Assembly: GCF_023544465.1 (NCBI RefSeq)
Contig: NZ_JALPVL010000015.1
Span: 62,001 to 126,000 of the forward strand
Source of the DNA: Paractinoplanes maris
GTDB taxonomy: Bacteria; Actinomycetota; Actinomycetes; Mycobacteriales; Micromonosporaceae
Length of the DNA stretch: 64,000 nt
Direction: 5' to 3'
The translations under genes were made by a program, and so were the position numbers. Position 1 is the stretch's first letter, and each line of letters opens with the position of its first letter. Of the stretch, positions 23,947 through 32,456 are shown piece after piece. The notes beneath the pieces are model-generated. The model worked only from the letters and a program-made list of their open reading frames with translations. It was not told the origin of the DNA and searched no databases.

Positions 23947-24498
23947 GGCTCGTACGCCCGCGGCGATGTCCTCCGGGCCGGGCGCGGTCGCCGGGTCGGT
24001 GAGCCACTGGGTCACCACGCCCGACATCAGCGCCATCTGGGCCGAGCCGACCGTGCGCACCGTCGCCTCGTCGAGCTGATCCTCGGGCGTGCCGGTGACC
24101 AGCGCGGCCATGCCCCGGCGCCCGGCCTGCACGCCCGCCGCCAGCTGGGCCCGCAGGTGCGGGTTGTGCTCGCTCTGGATCATCACCTCGACGCTGGCCA
24201 GCCACAGCTCGCGATGCGTCGTGATCGAGTGGATGACCCGCCGCCAGAACGCGACCACCGGATCCTGGTCGTCGCCCGCCGGCTCCTCGGCGAACGCGCG
24301 GCTCAGTTCGTCGCCCCAGTCCTCCATGGCGCCCAGCATGGCCGCGGTCATCAGCGCCTCGGTCGAGCCGTAGTGGTAGCCGATCGAGCCGAGATTGGTC
24401 CCGGACACAGCCACGATGTCGCGCGCCGTCGTGCGGGCGTAGCCCTTGTCGTACAGCGAGCGCTTCGCCCCCGCCAGCAGGTCTTCCCGATGCCCCAT
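23932..24498 (-). CDS. TetR-family repressor
   Basis: A 188-residue regulator. The N-terminal helix-turn-helix is typical (ARTTARDIVAVSGTNLGSIGYHYGSTEAL, about residues 21-49), followed by an all-helical ligand domain with the TetR_C-like pattern RRVIHSITTHRELWLASVE. It is divergent from a flavin monooxygenase gene. A 12-bp perfect inverted repeat lies between the two starts and overlaps the monooxygenase promoter, so it most likely represses both genes until it binds a small molecule, possibly the monooxygenase substrate. Confidence 0.92.
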   Translation of the reverse strand: MGHREDLLAGAKRSLYDKGYARTTARDIVAVSGTNLGSIGYHYGSTEALMTAAMLGAMEDWGDELSRAFAEEPAGDDQDPVVAFWRRVIHSITTHRELWLASVEVMIQSEHNPHLRAQLAAGVQAGRRGMAALVTGTPEDQLDEATVRTVGSAQMALMSGVVTQWLTDPATAPGPEDIAAGVRALGRA

Positions 24499-24516
24499 GG
24501 TTGTTCACCCTACGAT

Positions 24517-24546
24517 CTATACAAACGTATAAGACGTTTGTATAGT
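24517..24546. promoter_or_regulatory. TetR operator overlapping the monooxygenase promoter
   Basis: CTATACAAACGT (24517-24528) and ACGTTTGTATAG (24534-24545) are perfect inverted repeats with a 5-nt spacer. TATAGT (24541-24546) is a good -10 box ending 6 nt before the monooxygenase ATG, and TATACA (24518-24523) lies 17 nt upstream as a -35. The operator thus covers both promoter boxes, and the transcript should be leaderless. Confidence 0.85.
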
Positions 24547-24552
24547 AACGGC

Positions 24553-25710
24553 ATGACTGAGATCCTGGTTTCCGGCGCCGGTGTCGCCGGCCCCGCCCTG
24601 GCCCGGCTGCTGACCCGTCAGGGCCACCACGTCACCGTCGTCGAGCAGGCGGTTTCGCTGCGCGAGGCGGGTTACAAGGTCGATGTCCGCGGCGCCGCCA
24701 CCACCGTGCTGCACCGGCTGGGGGTCTATGAGCAGGCCCGGGCAGCCGACACGGGCATGCGCCAGATCACCTATGTCAACCGGACCGGCAAGCCGTTCGC
24801 CGCCCTCCCGGCCGACCTGATCATGGGGCGGCGCGGGGACGACCTCGAGATCATGCGGGGCGACCTGAGCCGGATCCTGCACGACGCGGCCGGTGCCGAC
24901 TTCGCCTTCGGCGACTCGATCGCCGAGCTGCACGACGGGCCGGACGGGGTCGACGTGACCTTCGCGAGCGGGCGCACCGGGCGTTTCGGGCTGGTCGTCG
25001 CGGCCGACGGGCTCCACTCGGCCACCCGCCGGCGGGTGCTGGGCGACGTGCCCCTGCGCCACCTGGGCGGCTACCTCTCGATCTTCACCACCGCCAACAC
25101 CCTGGGCATCGACCGCGAGGAGGTCATGTATGCCGAACCCGGGCGGCTGACCTTCGTCTATGCGATGGATCCGGCCGGCCCGGCCCGGGTCGGCATGATC
25201 TTCGCCGATCCGCGGGCCGGGCACGATCGGCGGGACGGCAAGCGGCTGGTGGCCGACGCGTTCGCCGGTGGCGGGTGGCGGACGGCGCAGTTCCTCGACG
25301 CGATGCGGGAGGCCGACGACTTCTACTTCGACTCGCTCAGCCAGGTCGAGATGCCGCGCTGGTCGTCCGGGCGGGTCGTGCTGCTCGGCGACGCGGCACA
25401 CTGCCCGGCGCCCTCCTCGGGCCAGGGCACCAGCCTGGCCCTGGTCGGGGCGTGGGTGCTGGCCGAGGAGCTGGGGCGCGCCGGACACGTCGAGGCGTTC
25501 GCGGCGTACGAGCGGCGGATGCGTCCCTACGTGGCCAAGAACATGGAGTTCGGCCGCCGGATGGTCAAGGACATGGTGCCCGGCGGCCGGCTCGCGATCG
25601 GATTCCGCAACTACGGGATGCGCACGCTCAAGTTCCACCCGCGCAAGGAGCAGGTCATCGAGCGGGTGCTGGCGCCCCTGCGCGAGGCAGCCAACGCCAT
25701 CACAGTCTGA
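24553..25710 (+). CDS. FAD-dependent monooxygenase (PHBH fold, Tet(X)-like group)
   Basis: A 385-residue class A flavoprotein hydroxylase. The Rossmann motif is VSGAGVAGPALA (about 6-17) with the ribose-binding E31. The second FAD motif is GDAAHCPAPSSGQGTSLAL at about residues 278-296, and VVAADGLHSATRR is the NADPH/FAD DG motif. KVDVRG near residue 46 and the overall pattern are close to the group that includes Tet(X) and other antibiotic-inactivating hydroxylases, but the substrate cannot be assigned. It is under a divergent TetR repressor and probably translated from a leaderless mRNA. Cytoplasmic, NAD(P)H-dependent. Confidence 0.88.
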   Translation: MTEILVSGAGVAGPALARLLTRQGHHVTVVEQAVSLREAGYKVDVRGAATTVLHRLGVYEQARAADTGMRQITYVNRTGKPFAALPADLIMGRRGDDLEIMRGDLSRILHDAAGADFAFGDSIAELHDGPDGVDVTFASGRTGRFGLVVAADGLHSATRRRVLGDVPLRHLGGYLSIFTTANTLGIDREEVMYAEPGRLTFVYAMDPAGPARVGMIFADPRAGHDRRDGKRLVADAFAGGGWRTAQFLDAMREADDFYFDSLSQVEMPRWSSGRVVLLGDAAHCPAPSSGQGTSLALVGAWVLAEELGRAGHVEAFAAYERRMRPYVAKNMEFGRRMVKDMVPGGRLAIGFRNYGMRTLKFHPRKEQVIERVLAPLREAANAITV

Positions 25711-25719
25711 GCGCCGACG

Positions 25720-27879
25720 TCATCGGCGGTCGAAATCCTTCTTGGCTCCCTCGGCCAGGTGGGAGGGCATCGGCTCGTGGCGGGCGTAGGTGCGGGTGAA
25801 GGTGCCCGAGCCCGAGGACAGGGCGCGCAGCTCCACGGCGTACCGGATCAGCTCGGTCGCCGGCACCTCGGCCCGCACCAGGCTGAAGGAGCCGCTGTCG
25901 TCGTTCTCGGTGCCGAGCGGCCGGCCCCGGCGCCCGGAGAGGTCGCTCATCACGGCCCCGACGTAGGTCTCCGGCACCCGCACCACGACCTCGTCGATCG
26001 GCTCGAGCAGCGTCACCTGCCCGGCCGCGGCGGCCTCACGCAACGCCAGCGCGCCGGCGGTCTGGAAGGCCGCGTCCGACGAGTCGACACTGTGAGCCTT
26101 GCCGTCGAAGAGGGTCACCCGCACGTCGACCACCGGATAGCCGGTGGCCAGCCCGCGCTCGAGCTGGGCCCGCACCCCCTTCTCGACCGAGGGGATGTAG
26201 TTGTGCGGCACCGATCCGCCGACCACCTTGTCGACGAACTCGAAACCGGACCCGCGTGGCAGCGGCTCGACGTGGATGTCGCAGACCGCGTACTGCCCGT
26301 GGCCGCCGGACTGCTTCACGTGCCGCCCGTGCCCCTTGGCGGCCGCGCCGAACGTCTCGCGCAGCGGCACCTTCACCGGCTCGGTGTCGAGCTCGACCCC
26401 GCCCGCGCGCAGCCGGTCGAGCACCACGTCGGCGTGCGACTCACCCATCGTCCACAGCACCAGCTGGTGGGTGTCGGCGTTGCGCTCCAGCCGCAGGGTC
26501 GGGTCGCCGGCGACCAGGCGGCCCAGGTTCTTGGCCAGCGCGTCCTCGTCGGAGCGGGTCTTGGCCACCACGGCGATCGGCAGCAGCGGCTCGGGCATCG
26601 CCCACGGCTCCATCAGCAGCGGCTGATCCTTGCTGCTCAACGTGTCGCCGGTCTCCGCCGTGCCGGACTTGGTGATCGCACAGATGTCGCCCGCGACGCA
26701 CTGCCCGACCTCGCGCAGCTGGGCGCCGAGCGGGGAGTAGACGTGTGCCACCCGCTCGTCGGCGTCGTGGTCGGGGTGGCCGCGCTCGGCCAGGCCGTGA
26801 CCCGAGACGTGCAGGGTCTGCTCCGGCCGCAGGGTGCCCGAGAAGACGCGTACGAGGGAGACCCGGCCCACATGCCGGTCGATGGTGGTCTTGACCACCT
26901 CGGCCACCAGCGGCCCGTCGGGATCGCAGTGCAGCGGCGGGCGCGGCGAGCCGTCCACCCCGGTGACCACCGGCAGGTCGTGCTCCAGCGGCGACGGCGC
27001 ACCGCCGACCAGACCGTCGAGCAGCGCGTCGAGGCCGACACCGGTGCCCGCGCAGACCGGGATCACCGGATAGAAGTTGCCCCGGGCCACCGCCTTCTCC
27101 AGGTCCGGCACCAGGGTGTCGGTGCTGATCAGCTCACCGCCGAGGTAGCGGTCCATCAGCGACTCGTCCTCGCTCTCGGCGATGATGCCCTCGATGAGCG
27201 CGTTGCGGTCGTCGGCGATCGGGTTCAGGTGCTCGGGCTCGGCCTCGCCGGCGCGCGGCGGGTAACCCTCGGAGTAGTCCAGCACCCGCAACGTGATCAG
27301 GCCGATCAGGCCGGCCACGGAGTGACCGTCGTCGCCCAGCATGGGCTGATAGATCGGCATGACGTTCTCGCCGAAGGCGTCCTGGCAGTCGGCCAGGGTC
27401 TGCTCGTAGTCGGCCCGCGGGTGATCGAGCCGGGTGATCGCGACGGCGCGGGGCATGCCGACCGCGGCACACTCCTCCCACAGCGCGACCGTGGCGTCGT
27501 CGACCCCGTCGACCGCCGAGACGACGAAGAGCGCGGCGTCCGCGGCCCGCAGGCCGGCGCGCAGCTCCCCGACGAAATCGGCGTAGCCCGGGGTGTCGAG
27601 CAGGTTGATCTTCACCTCCTGGTGCACGAGCGGGGCACAGGCCAGCGCGACCGAGCGCTGCTGCCGCACCGCCGCCGGGTCGTGGTCCGAGACCGTGGTG
27701 CCCTCGGTCACCGACCCGGCCCGCGAGATCGTCCCGGTGGCCGCCAGCAGCGCCTCGACCAGGGTTGTCTTGCCCGAACCGGAGTGGCCCACCAGCACCA
27801 CGTTGCGTACTCTGCCGGGCTCGGTCACCACCGGCGCCGTAGCGCCGTTGAGCCCCTTCTCCTGGGTCTTCTGCGCCAT
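25720..27879 (-). CDS. EF-G-like protein (EF-G2 type) with altered GTPase motifs
   Basis: A 719-residue translation-factor paralogue with all EF-G domains: the G domain (about 1-290), then domain II, III and the IV/V region (SGGHGQYAVCDIHVEPL, then PIDEVVVRVPETYVGAV). G1 is intact (GHSGSGKTT, 31-39). The switch I region has QQRSVALA where EF-G has RGITI, G3 reads DTPGY (95-99), replacing the catalytic His of DTPGH, and G4 reads TRLD instead of NKxD. This matches actinobacterial EF-G2 proteins, of which the M. smegmatis one lacks ribosome-dependent GTPase activity. A housekeeping role in elongation is therefore unlikely. Monocistronic, convergent with the monooxygenase gene. Confidence 0.9.
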   Translation of the reverse strand: MAQKTQEKGLNGATAPVVTEPGRVRNVVLVGHSGSGKTTLVEALLAATGTISRAGSVTEGTTVSDHDPAAVRQQRSVALACAPLVHQEVKINLLDTPGYADFVGELRAGLRAADAALFVVSAVDGVDDATVALWEECAAVGMPRAVAITRLDHPRADYEQTLADCQDAFGENVMPIYQPMLGDDGHSVAGLIGLITLRVLDYSEGYPPRAGEAEPEHLNPIADDRNALIEGIIAESEDESLMDRYLGGELISTDTLVPDLEKAVARGNFYPVIPVCAGTGVGLDALLDGLVGGAPSPLEHDLPVVTGVDGSPRPPLHCDPDGPLVAEVVKTTIDRHVGRVSLVRVFSGTLRPEQTLHVSGHGLAERGHPDHDADERVAHVYSPLGAQLREVGQCVAGDICAITKSGTAETGDTLSSKDQPLLMEPWAMPEPLLPIAVVAKTRSDEDALAKNLGRLVAGDPTLRLERNADTHQLVLWTMGESHADVVLDRLRAGGVELDTEPVKVPLRETFGAAAKGHGRHVKQSGGHGQYAVCDIHVEPLPRGSGFEFVDKVVGGSVPHNYIPSVEKGVRAQLERGLATGYPVVDVRVTLFDGKAHSVDSSDAAFQTAGALALREAAAAGQVTLLEPIDEVVVRVPETYVGAVMSDLSGRRGRPLGTENDDSGSFSLVRAEVPATELIRYAVELRALSSGSGTFTRTYARHEPMPSHLAEGAKKDFDRR

Positions 27880-28081
27880 GGCGGATCTCCTGCCATCGTC
27901 CTGGGTGTTTTGCGGCTGGATCCGATGGAGCGGGTCGCTCTGTCGTTTCCCGACTGTTACGCCGCTGTTAGGGGAAATCCCACACCCGGCGCTGTCCGCC
28001 CCGCAACCCTATGTAGTCGCCAAACGTTCCGGCCTTGCCGGGGCGCGCCGACCTGGTCAGCGCCGATAAGGTAGGACGGCC

Positions 28082-28744
28082 ATGGCAAAGATCGTCCAAG
28101 TTTCCGCGCGCGCCGTTGTCGCTTACGGCCTCAACCCGACCGCGCGCTTCCTGCTGCGTATCGGGGTCACTCCCAACGCCGTCACCGTCGCCGGCACTGT
28201 CGGTGTGCTGATCGGCTCCTACTTCGGTGCGATGGGCCACCTCATCTGGGGCACCGTGATCGTCACCTCCTTCGCGCTGACCGACGCGCTCGACGGCACG
28301 ATGGCGCGCATGCGCGGCGGGTCGAGCAAGTTCGGTGCCCTGCTCGACTCGTCGATGGACCGGCTGGCCGACGCGGCCGTCTTCGGCGCGGTCGCCTATT
28401 ACCTGGCGGGTCAGGGCAACCCGTACGGTGGCATGGTCGCCGCCCTGATCAGCCTGTCGGCCGGCCAGGTCGTCTCCTATGTCAAGGCCCGGGCCCAGAG
28501 CCTGGGGCTGAACGCCGACGTGGGCATCGCCGAGCGGCTCGAGCGGCTGCTCATCGTGGGCGTCGGCGGCATCCTGGGCGGCGCCGGGCTCGAGTGGGGC
28601 CTGCCGGCCGCGCTCTGGGTGCTGGCCGCGCTGTCGCTCATCACCGTGTTCCAGCGTCTGATCCATGCGGCCCGCACCGAGCCTGCTCCGGCGCCGGCCC
28701 CCGGCGAGTCGGTGCCGATCGACCCGAAGGGCACGTCTGCGTGA
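28082..28744 (+). CDS. pgsA: CDP-alcohol phosphatidyltransferase (phosphatidylinositol-phosphate synthase type)
   Basis: A 220-residue integral membrane enzyme. The CDP-alcohol phosphotransferase motif is complete: D68, D71-G72, A75-R76, G85, D89 and D93 (TDALDGTMAR, GALLDSSMDR), which binds the metal and CDP-diacylglycerol. About six TM helices follow. Its place directly before the PIM acyltransferase and PimA genes shows it makes phosphatidylinositol-phosphate, the precursor of phosphatidylinositol, rather than phosphatidylglycerol-phosphate. The stop overlaps the next start by 4 bp (GTGA). TAAGGT (28067-28072) is a likely -10 box close to the ATG. Confidence 0.92.
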   Translation: MAKIVQVSARAVVAYGLNPTARFLLRIGVTPNAVTVAGTVGVLIGSYFGAMGHLIWGTVIVTSFALTDALDGTMARMRGGSSKFGALLDSSMDRLADAAVFGAVAYYLAGQGNPYGGMVAALISLSAGQVVSYVKARAQSLGLNADVGIAERLERLLIVGVGGILGGAGLEWGLPAALWVLAALSLITVFQRLIHAARTEPAPAPAPGESVPIDPKGTSA

Positions 28745-29604
28745 AGGACCGGCTGATCGAGCTCGGCTACGCGGCCGGGTGGCGGGTGGTGCGGGCACTG
28801 CCGCTGCCGGTGGCGCGGCGGCTCTTCATGGTCGCGGCCGACCGGGCGTACGCCCAGAACGGTCCGGGCACCCAGCGGCTGCGCCGCAACCTGCAGCAGG
28901 TGGTGCCCGACATGCCCGATCTGCTGGTCCGGGACGCGCTCCGCTCGTACGCGCGCTATTGGCTCGAGGCGTTCCGGCTGCCCTCGCAGACCCGCGAGCA
29001 GTTCCTCACCGGCTTCGGCATGTCCTCCGACGACTACGACCAGCTCAAGACGGCGATCACCGACGGCAAGGGCGTCGTGCTCGCGCTGCCCCACCTGGCC
29101 AACTGGGACGCGGCCGCCGCCTGGCTGGTCTCCCACGACTGGCGCATGATCACGGTGGCCGAGCGGCTCAAGCCCGAGGCCGTCTTCCGGCAGTTCGTCG
29201 AGTACCGCGAGAAGCTCGGCATGGAGGTGCTCCCGCTGACCGGCGGGCAGCGTCCGCCGCTCGACGTGCTGGCCGAGAAACTGCAGCAGGGGTACGCCGT
29301 GGCCCTGCTCGGCGACCGGGACCTGTCCCGCAACGGCGTCGAGGTCAGCTTCTTCGGCGGGCGCACCCGGATGCCGGCCGGGCCCGCGATCCTGGCCATC
29401 CGCACCGGCGCGCCGCTGTTCGCGGTCGACCTGTTCTTCACGCCGACGCAGACCCGGGCCGTGCTGCGGCGGATCACGCCGGTCACCGAGGGCGCGCTCG
29501 ACGTCCGGGTCAAGGCGACCACCCAGCTGCTGGCCGACGCCTTCGCGGTCGGCATCGCGGAGCATCCGCAGGACTGGCACATGCTGCAGAAATTGTGGCT
29601 CTAG
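28741..29604 (+). CDS. Phosphatidylinositol-mannoside acyltransferase (LpxL/HtrB family)
   Basis: A 287-residue acyltransferase. The HX4D catalytic motif is H118 to D123 (LPHLANWD), and the family pattern continues (LALLGDRDLSRNGVEVSFFGGRT, then PAGPAILA). It should acylate the mannose of phosphatidylinositol mannoside at the inner face of the membrane, like mycobacterial PatA. GTG 28741 overlaps the pgsA stop. The gene is followed after 8 bp by pimA, so the three work on consecutive steps. Confidence 0.9.
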   Translation: MKDRLIELGYAAGWRVVRALPLPVARRLFMVAADRAYAQNGPGTQRLRRNLQQVVPDMPDLLVRDALRSYARYWLEAFRLPSQTREQFLTGFGMSSDDYDQLKTAITDGKGVVLALPHLANWDAAAAWLVSHDWRMITVAERLKPEAVFRQFVEYREKLGMEVLPLTGGQRPPLDVLAEKLQQGYAVALLGDRDLSRNGVEVSFFGGRTRMPAGPAILAIRTGAPLFAVDLFFTPTQTRAVLRRITPVTEGALDVRVKATTQLLADAFAVGIAEHPQDWHMLQKLWL

Positions 29605-29612
29605 GAGGTGCC

Positions 29613-30767
29613 ATGCGGATCGGGATCGTGTCGCCCTACTCGTTCGACGTGCCCGGTGGCGTGCAGAACCACATCATGGACCTCTCCGAGGCCCTGATCG
29701 GCCTCGGTCACGAGGTCAGCGTGCTGGCCCCGGCCGACGAGGATGCTCAGCTCCCGCCGTACGTGGTCTCGGCCGGCCGGGCCGTGCCGCTGCCCTACAA
29801 CGGGTCGGTGGCCCGGATCGCGTTCGGGCCGGTGTCGACGGCCCGGGTGCGGCGGTGGCTCAAGGCGGGGCAGTTCGACGTGCTGCACGTGCACGAGCCG
29901 ATGACGCTCAGCCTGTCGCTGCTCGCGGTGCTGTCGGCCCGGGGGCCGGTGGTGGCCACGTTCCATACGGCCATGACCCGCTCACGGGCTCTGTCGGCTG
30001 CTCAGGGGATGCTGCAGCTGGTGGTCGAAAAGATCACCGCGCGGATCGCGGTGAGCGAGCTGGCCCGCAAGGTGCAGGTCGAGCACCTGGGCGGGGGAGC
30101 GGTGGAGATCCCCAACGGGGTCGCCGTGGCCAAGTTCTCGTCCGCCCGGCCGCTGGAGGGCTGGCCGGGGGACGGGGGGACCCTGGGGTTCCTCGGGCGG
30201 TTCACCGAACCCCGCAAGGGCTTCGTGCTGTTGCGCGAGGCCTTCGTACCGCTGGCGCGTCAGCGACCGGGGTTGCGACTGCTGGTGGCGGGACCAGGTG
30301 ACTCCGACGACCTTTATCCGGACTTTCCCGCCGATCTGCGCGACCGGGTGACATTCCTCGGCTTGGTCTCAGAAGCTGACAAAGCTCGCATGCTGCGGAG
30401 TGTCGACGTCTATGTGGCACCGAACACGGGGGGCGAGAGCTTCGGCATGATCCTCACCGAGGCGATGGCGGCGGGCACGGCCATCGCGGCCAGCGACCTC
30501 GACGCGTTCCGGCGCGTCCTGGACGGCGGCCGGGCCGGTGCGCTGTTCCCGACCGGGGACTCCCAGGCGCTATGTGTGCTGCTCGACGCGTTGCTGTCCG
30601 ATCCCGCGCGCCGCTCGGCGCTGTCCGAGGCGGCGCGGTCGGCGGTGGCCGTCTTCGACTGGCCGAGCGTCGCCCAGCGCGTCCTGGAGGTCTACGCGAC
30701 CGCGATCGAGGCCACCGACGGGCGGGTCATGGACGAGGAGTGGGCCGAACCACGTCACAGCTCATGA
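29613..30767 (+). CDS. pimA: Phosphatidylinositol alpha-mannosyltransferase PimA
   Basis: A 384-residue GT4 glycosyltransferase with the GT-B fold. The N-terminal GG loop is VSPYSFDVPGGVQNH, and VLHVHEPMTLS and the GDP-mannose site (GGESFGMILTEAMAAGT, about residues 271-287, EX7E) are canonical. It transfers the first mannose from GDP-mannose to phosphatidylinositol. AGGAGGTG lies 5 nt upstream of the ATG, a strong ribosome site. It is the third gene of the pgsA operon. The C-terminal 15 residues are not conserved. Confidence 0.94.
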   Translation: MRIGIVSPYSFDVPGGVQNHIMDLSEALIGLGHEVSVLAPADEDAQLPPYVVSAGRAVPLPYNGSVARIAFGPVSTARVRRWLKAGQFDVLHVHEPMTLSLSLLAVLSARGPVVATFHTAMTRSRALSAAQGMLQLVVEKITARIAVSELARKVQVEHLGGGAVEIPNGVAVAKFSSARPLEGWPGDGGTLGFLGRFTEPRKGFVLLREAFVPLARQRPGLRLLVAGPGDSDDLYPDFPADLRDRVTFLGLVSEADKARMLRSVDVYVAPNTGGESFGMILTEAMAAGTAIAASDLDAFRRVLDGGRAGALFPTGDSQALCVLLDALLSDPARRSALSEAARSAVAVFDWPSVAQRVLEVYATAIEATDGRVMDEEWAEPRHSS

Positions 30768-30788
30768 CGTGGGGCGGCGGCGGGGCAC

Positions 30789-30794
30789 TACGAT
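30789..30794 (+). promoter_or_regulatory. -10 box TACGAT near the start of the next gene
   Basis: TACGAT ends 7 nt before the ATG at 30802, fitting a leaderless or very short-leader transcript. No Shine-Dalgarno sequence is seen at that start. Confidence 0.35.
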
Positions 30795-30801
30795 TCCGGC
30801 C

Positions 30802-31350
30802 ATGTACTGGGTCCTGGGTGTCGCCGCGGCGGTCGTGCTGCTCGCGGCCTACCTGGGCTGGACGGCCCACCGGGTCGAGCGGGTGCACGTGCGGGCCCAG
30901 TCGGCCGAGCGGGCTCTCGACGCGCACCTGATGCGCCGGGCCGCGGCGGCCGCGGTGGTGGCCGAGCAGTCCGACATCGTCGAGCTCTACGCGGCCGCGC
31001 GGCTCGCGCTCGACGCGGAGGCCGACGAGCGCGAGTCGGCCGAGAACGATCTGACCCGCCAGCTGCAGGCGGTCACGCCGGCCGGGGTGGACCCGGCGAT
31101 GCGTACGCTCGTCGCCACCAGCCGCCGGGTCGTGCTGGCCCGGCAGGTGCACACCGACCTGGTGCGCGACGCCCTGACCGCTCGCCGGCGCCCGCTGGTG
31201 CGGGCGCTGCGCATGGCGCGGCAATACCCGCTCCCGCAGTATTTCGACATCGAGGAGCCACCGATGCCGGCGGCCATCCCGGCCCCGGCTCCCGCCCCGG
31301 CCCCGGCTCCAGCGCCCGCCGTCCCGGCAGTGCCACTGGAGCCGGTCTGA
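30802..31350 (+). CDS. Single-pass membrane protein with Pro-Ala tail, unknown
   Basis: A 182-residue protein with an N-terminal TM helix (VLGVAAAVVLLAAYLGWTA, about 4-22), then a helical cytoplasmic or extracellular region of about 120 residues (RVERVHVRAQSAERALDAHL, RESAENDLTRQL) reminiscent of the LemA helical bundle but too divergent to assign. A run of APAPAPAPA units lies at about 155-175. It follows pimA by 34 bp, probably with its own promoter, and converges with pdxS. Proteins of this layout are common after pimA in this group of bacteria; function unknown. Confidence 0.72.
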   Translation: MYWVLGVAAAVVLLAAYLGWTAHRVERVHVRAQSAERALDAHLMRRAAAAAVVAEQSDIVELYAAARLALDAEADERESAENDLTRQLQAVTPAGVDPAMRTLVATSRRVVLARQVHTDLVRDALTARRRPLVRALRMARQYPLPQYFDIEEPPMPAAIPAPAPAPAPAPAPAVPAVPLEPV

Positions 31351-31364
31351 CCGTCGGTGCTCGC

Positions 31365-32261
31365 CTACCAGCCGCGCTCGGCCAGGCGGTGCGGCTCGGG
31401 CACCTCTTCGACGTTGATGCCGACCATGGCCTCACCCAGGCCGCGGGACACCTTGGCGATCACGTCGGGGTCGTCGTGGAAGGTGGTGGCCTTGACGATG
31501 GCGGCGGCACGCTCGGCCGGGTTCCCGGACTTGAAGATGCCCGAGCCGACGAAGACGCCCTCGGCCCCCAGCTGCATCATCATCGCGGCGTCGGCCGGGG
31601 TGGCGATGCCGCCCGCGGTGAACAGCGTGACCGGCAGCTTGCCCAGCTCGGCGACCTCCTTGACCAGCTCGTAGGGGGCCTGCAACTCCTTGGCCGCGAC
31701 GAACAGCTCGTCCTCGGGCAGGGTCTGCAGCCGCCGGATCTCGGCCCGGATCCTGCGCATGTGGGTGGTGGCGTTGGAGACGTCACCCGTGCCGGCCTCA
31801 CCCTTCGACCGGATCATGGCCGCGCCCTCGGTGAGCCGGCGCAGCGCCTCACCCAGGTTGGTGGCCCCGCAGACGAAGGGCACCGTGAAGTTCCACTTGT
31901 CGATGTGATGCGCGTAGTCGGCCGGCGTCAGCACCTCGGACTCGTCGATGTAGTCGACGCCGAGCGACTGCAGCACCTGGGCCTCGACGAAGTGGCCGAT
32001 GCGGGCCTTGGCCATGACCGGGATCGAGACGGCGTTGATGATGCCGTCGATCATGTCGGGGTCGGACATGCGCGACACGCCACCCTGGGCCCGGATGTCG
32101 GCCGGCACCCGCTCCAGGGCCATGACGGCCACGGCGCCCGCATCCTCGGCGATCTTCGCCTGCTCCGGCGTGACGACGTCCATGATCACGCCGCCCTTGA
32201 GCATCTCCGCCATGCCGCGCTTGACCCGGGCCGTCCCGACGGCGGGCTGGTTCTCAGACAT
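31365..32261 (-). CDS. pdxS: Pyridoxal 5'-phosphate synthase lyase subunit PdxS
   Basis: A 298-residue TIM barrel that makes PLP from ribose 5-phosphate, glyceraldehyde 3-phosphate and ammonia supplied by PdxT. The two active-site Lys are in VMAKARIGHFVE (about residue 84) and in RSKGEAGTGD (about 152), and the phosphate-binding GGIATPADAA is present. Full length, nearly invariant. AGGAG lies about 10 nt upstream of the ATG. Unlike the usual pdxS-pdxT order, this gene is on the minus strand while pdxT is on the plus strand 1.8 kb away, with IS remnants and two other genes between. Confidence 0.97.
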   Translation of the reverse strand: MSENQPAVGTARVKRGMAEMLKGGVIMDVVTPEQAKIAEDAGAVAVMALERVPADIRAQGGVSRMSDPDMIDGIINAVSIPVMAKARIGHFVEAQVLQSLGVDYIDESEVLTPADYAHHIDKWNFTVPFVCGATNLGEALRRLTEGAAMIRSKGEAGTGDVSNATTHMRRIRAEIRRLQTLPEDELFVAAKELQAPYELVKEVAELGKLPVTLFTAGGIATPADAAMMMQLGAEGVFVGSGIFKSGNPAERAAAIVKATTFHDDPDVIAKVSRGLGEAMVGINVEEVPEPHRLAERGW

Positions 32262-32456
32262 CGTGAATCGGCTCCTCAGACAGTGGTCTCGATACGTGCA
32301 GGGTAGGCACGTTCCCAGCCCCGTCCGATGGCCAATCGCCCCCTCGGTGGCCTGGTCCGCCGGTGAAACGGCTCATCCGCCCCACCGGCACCTGTGGACA
32401 ACGCCGCCGCCCCCGGACGGCATGTGGACAACTTGGCCGCACATCAACGTCCACGC

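Noticed and set aside
28062..28069. Exact GCCGATAA, the -10 consensus of FliA/WhiG sigma factors, before pgsA
   Set aside because: No TAAA-like -35 box at the required distance, and a housekeeping -10 box overlaps; probably chance.
28665..29612. Apparent in-frame N-terminal extension of pimA into the acyltransferase gene
   Set aside because: The extension is out of frame with the acyltransferase and looks like a shadow; pimA has a strong ribosome site at its own ATG.
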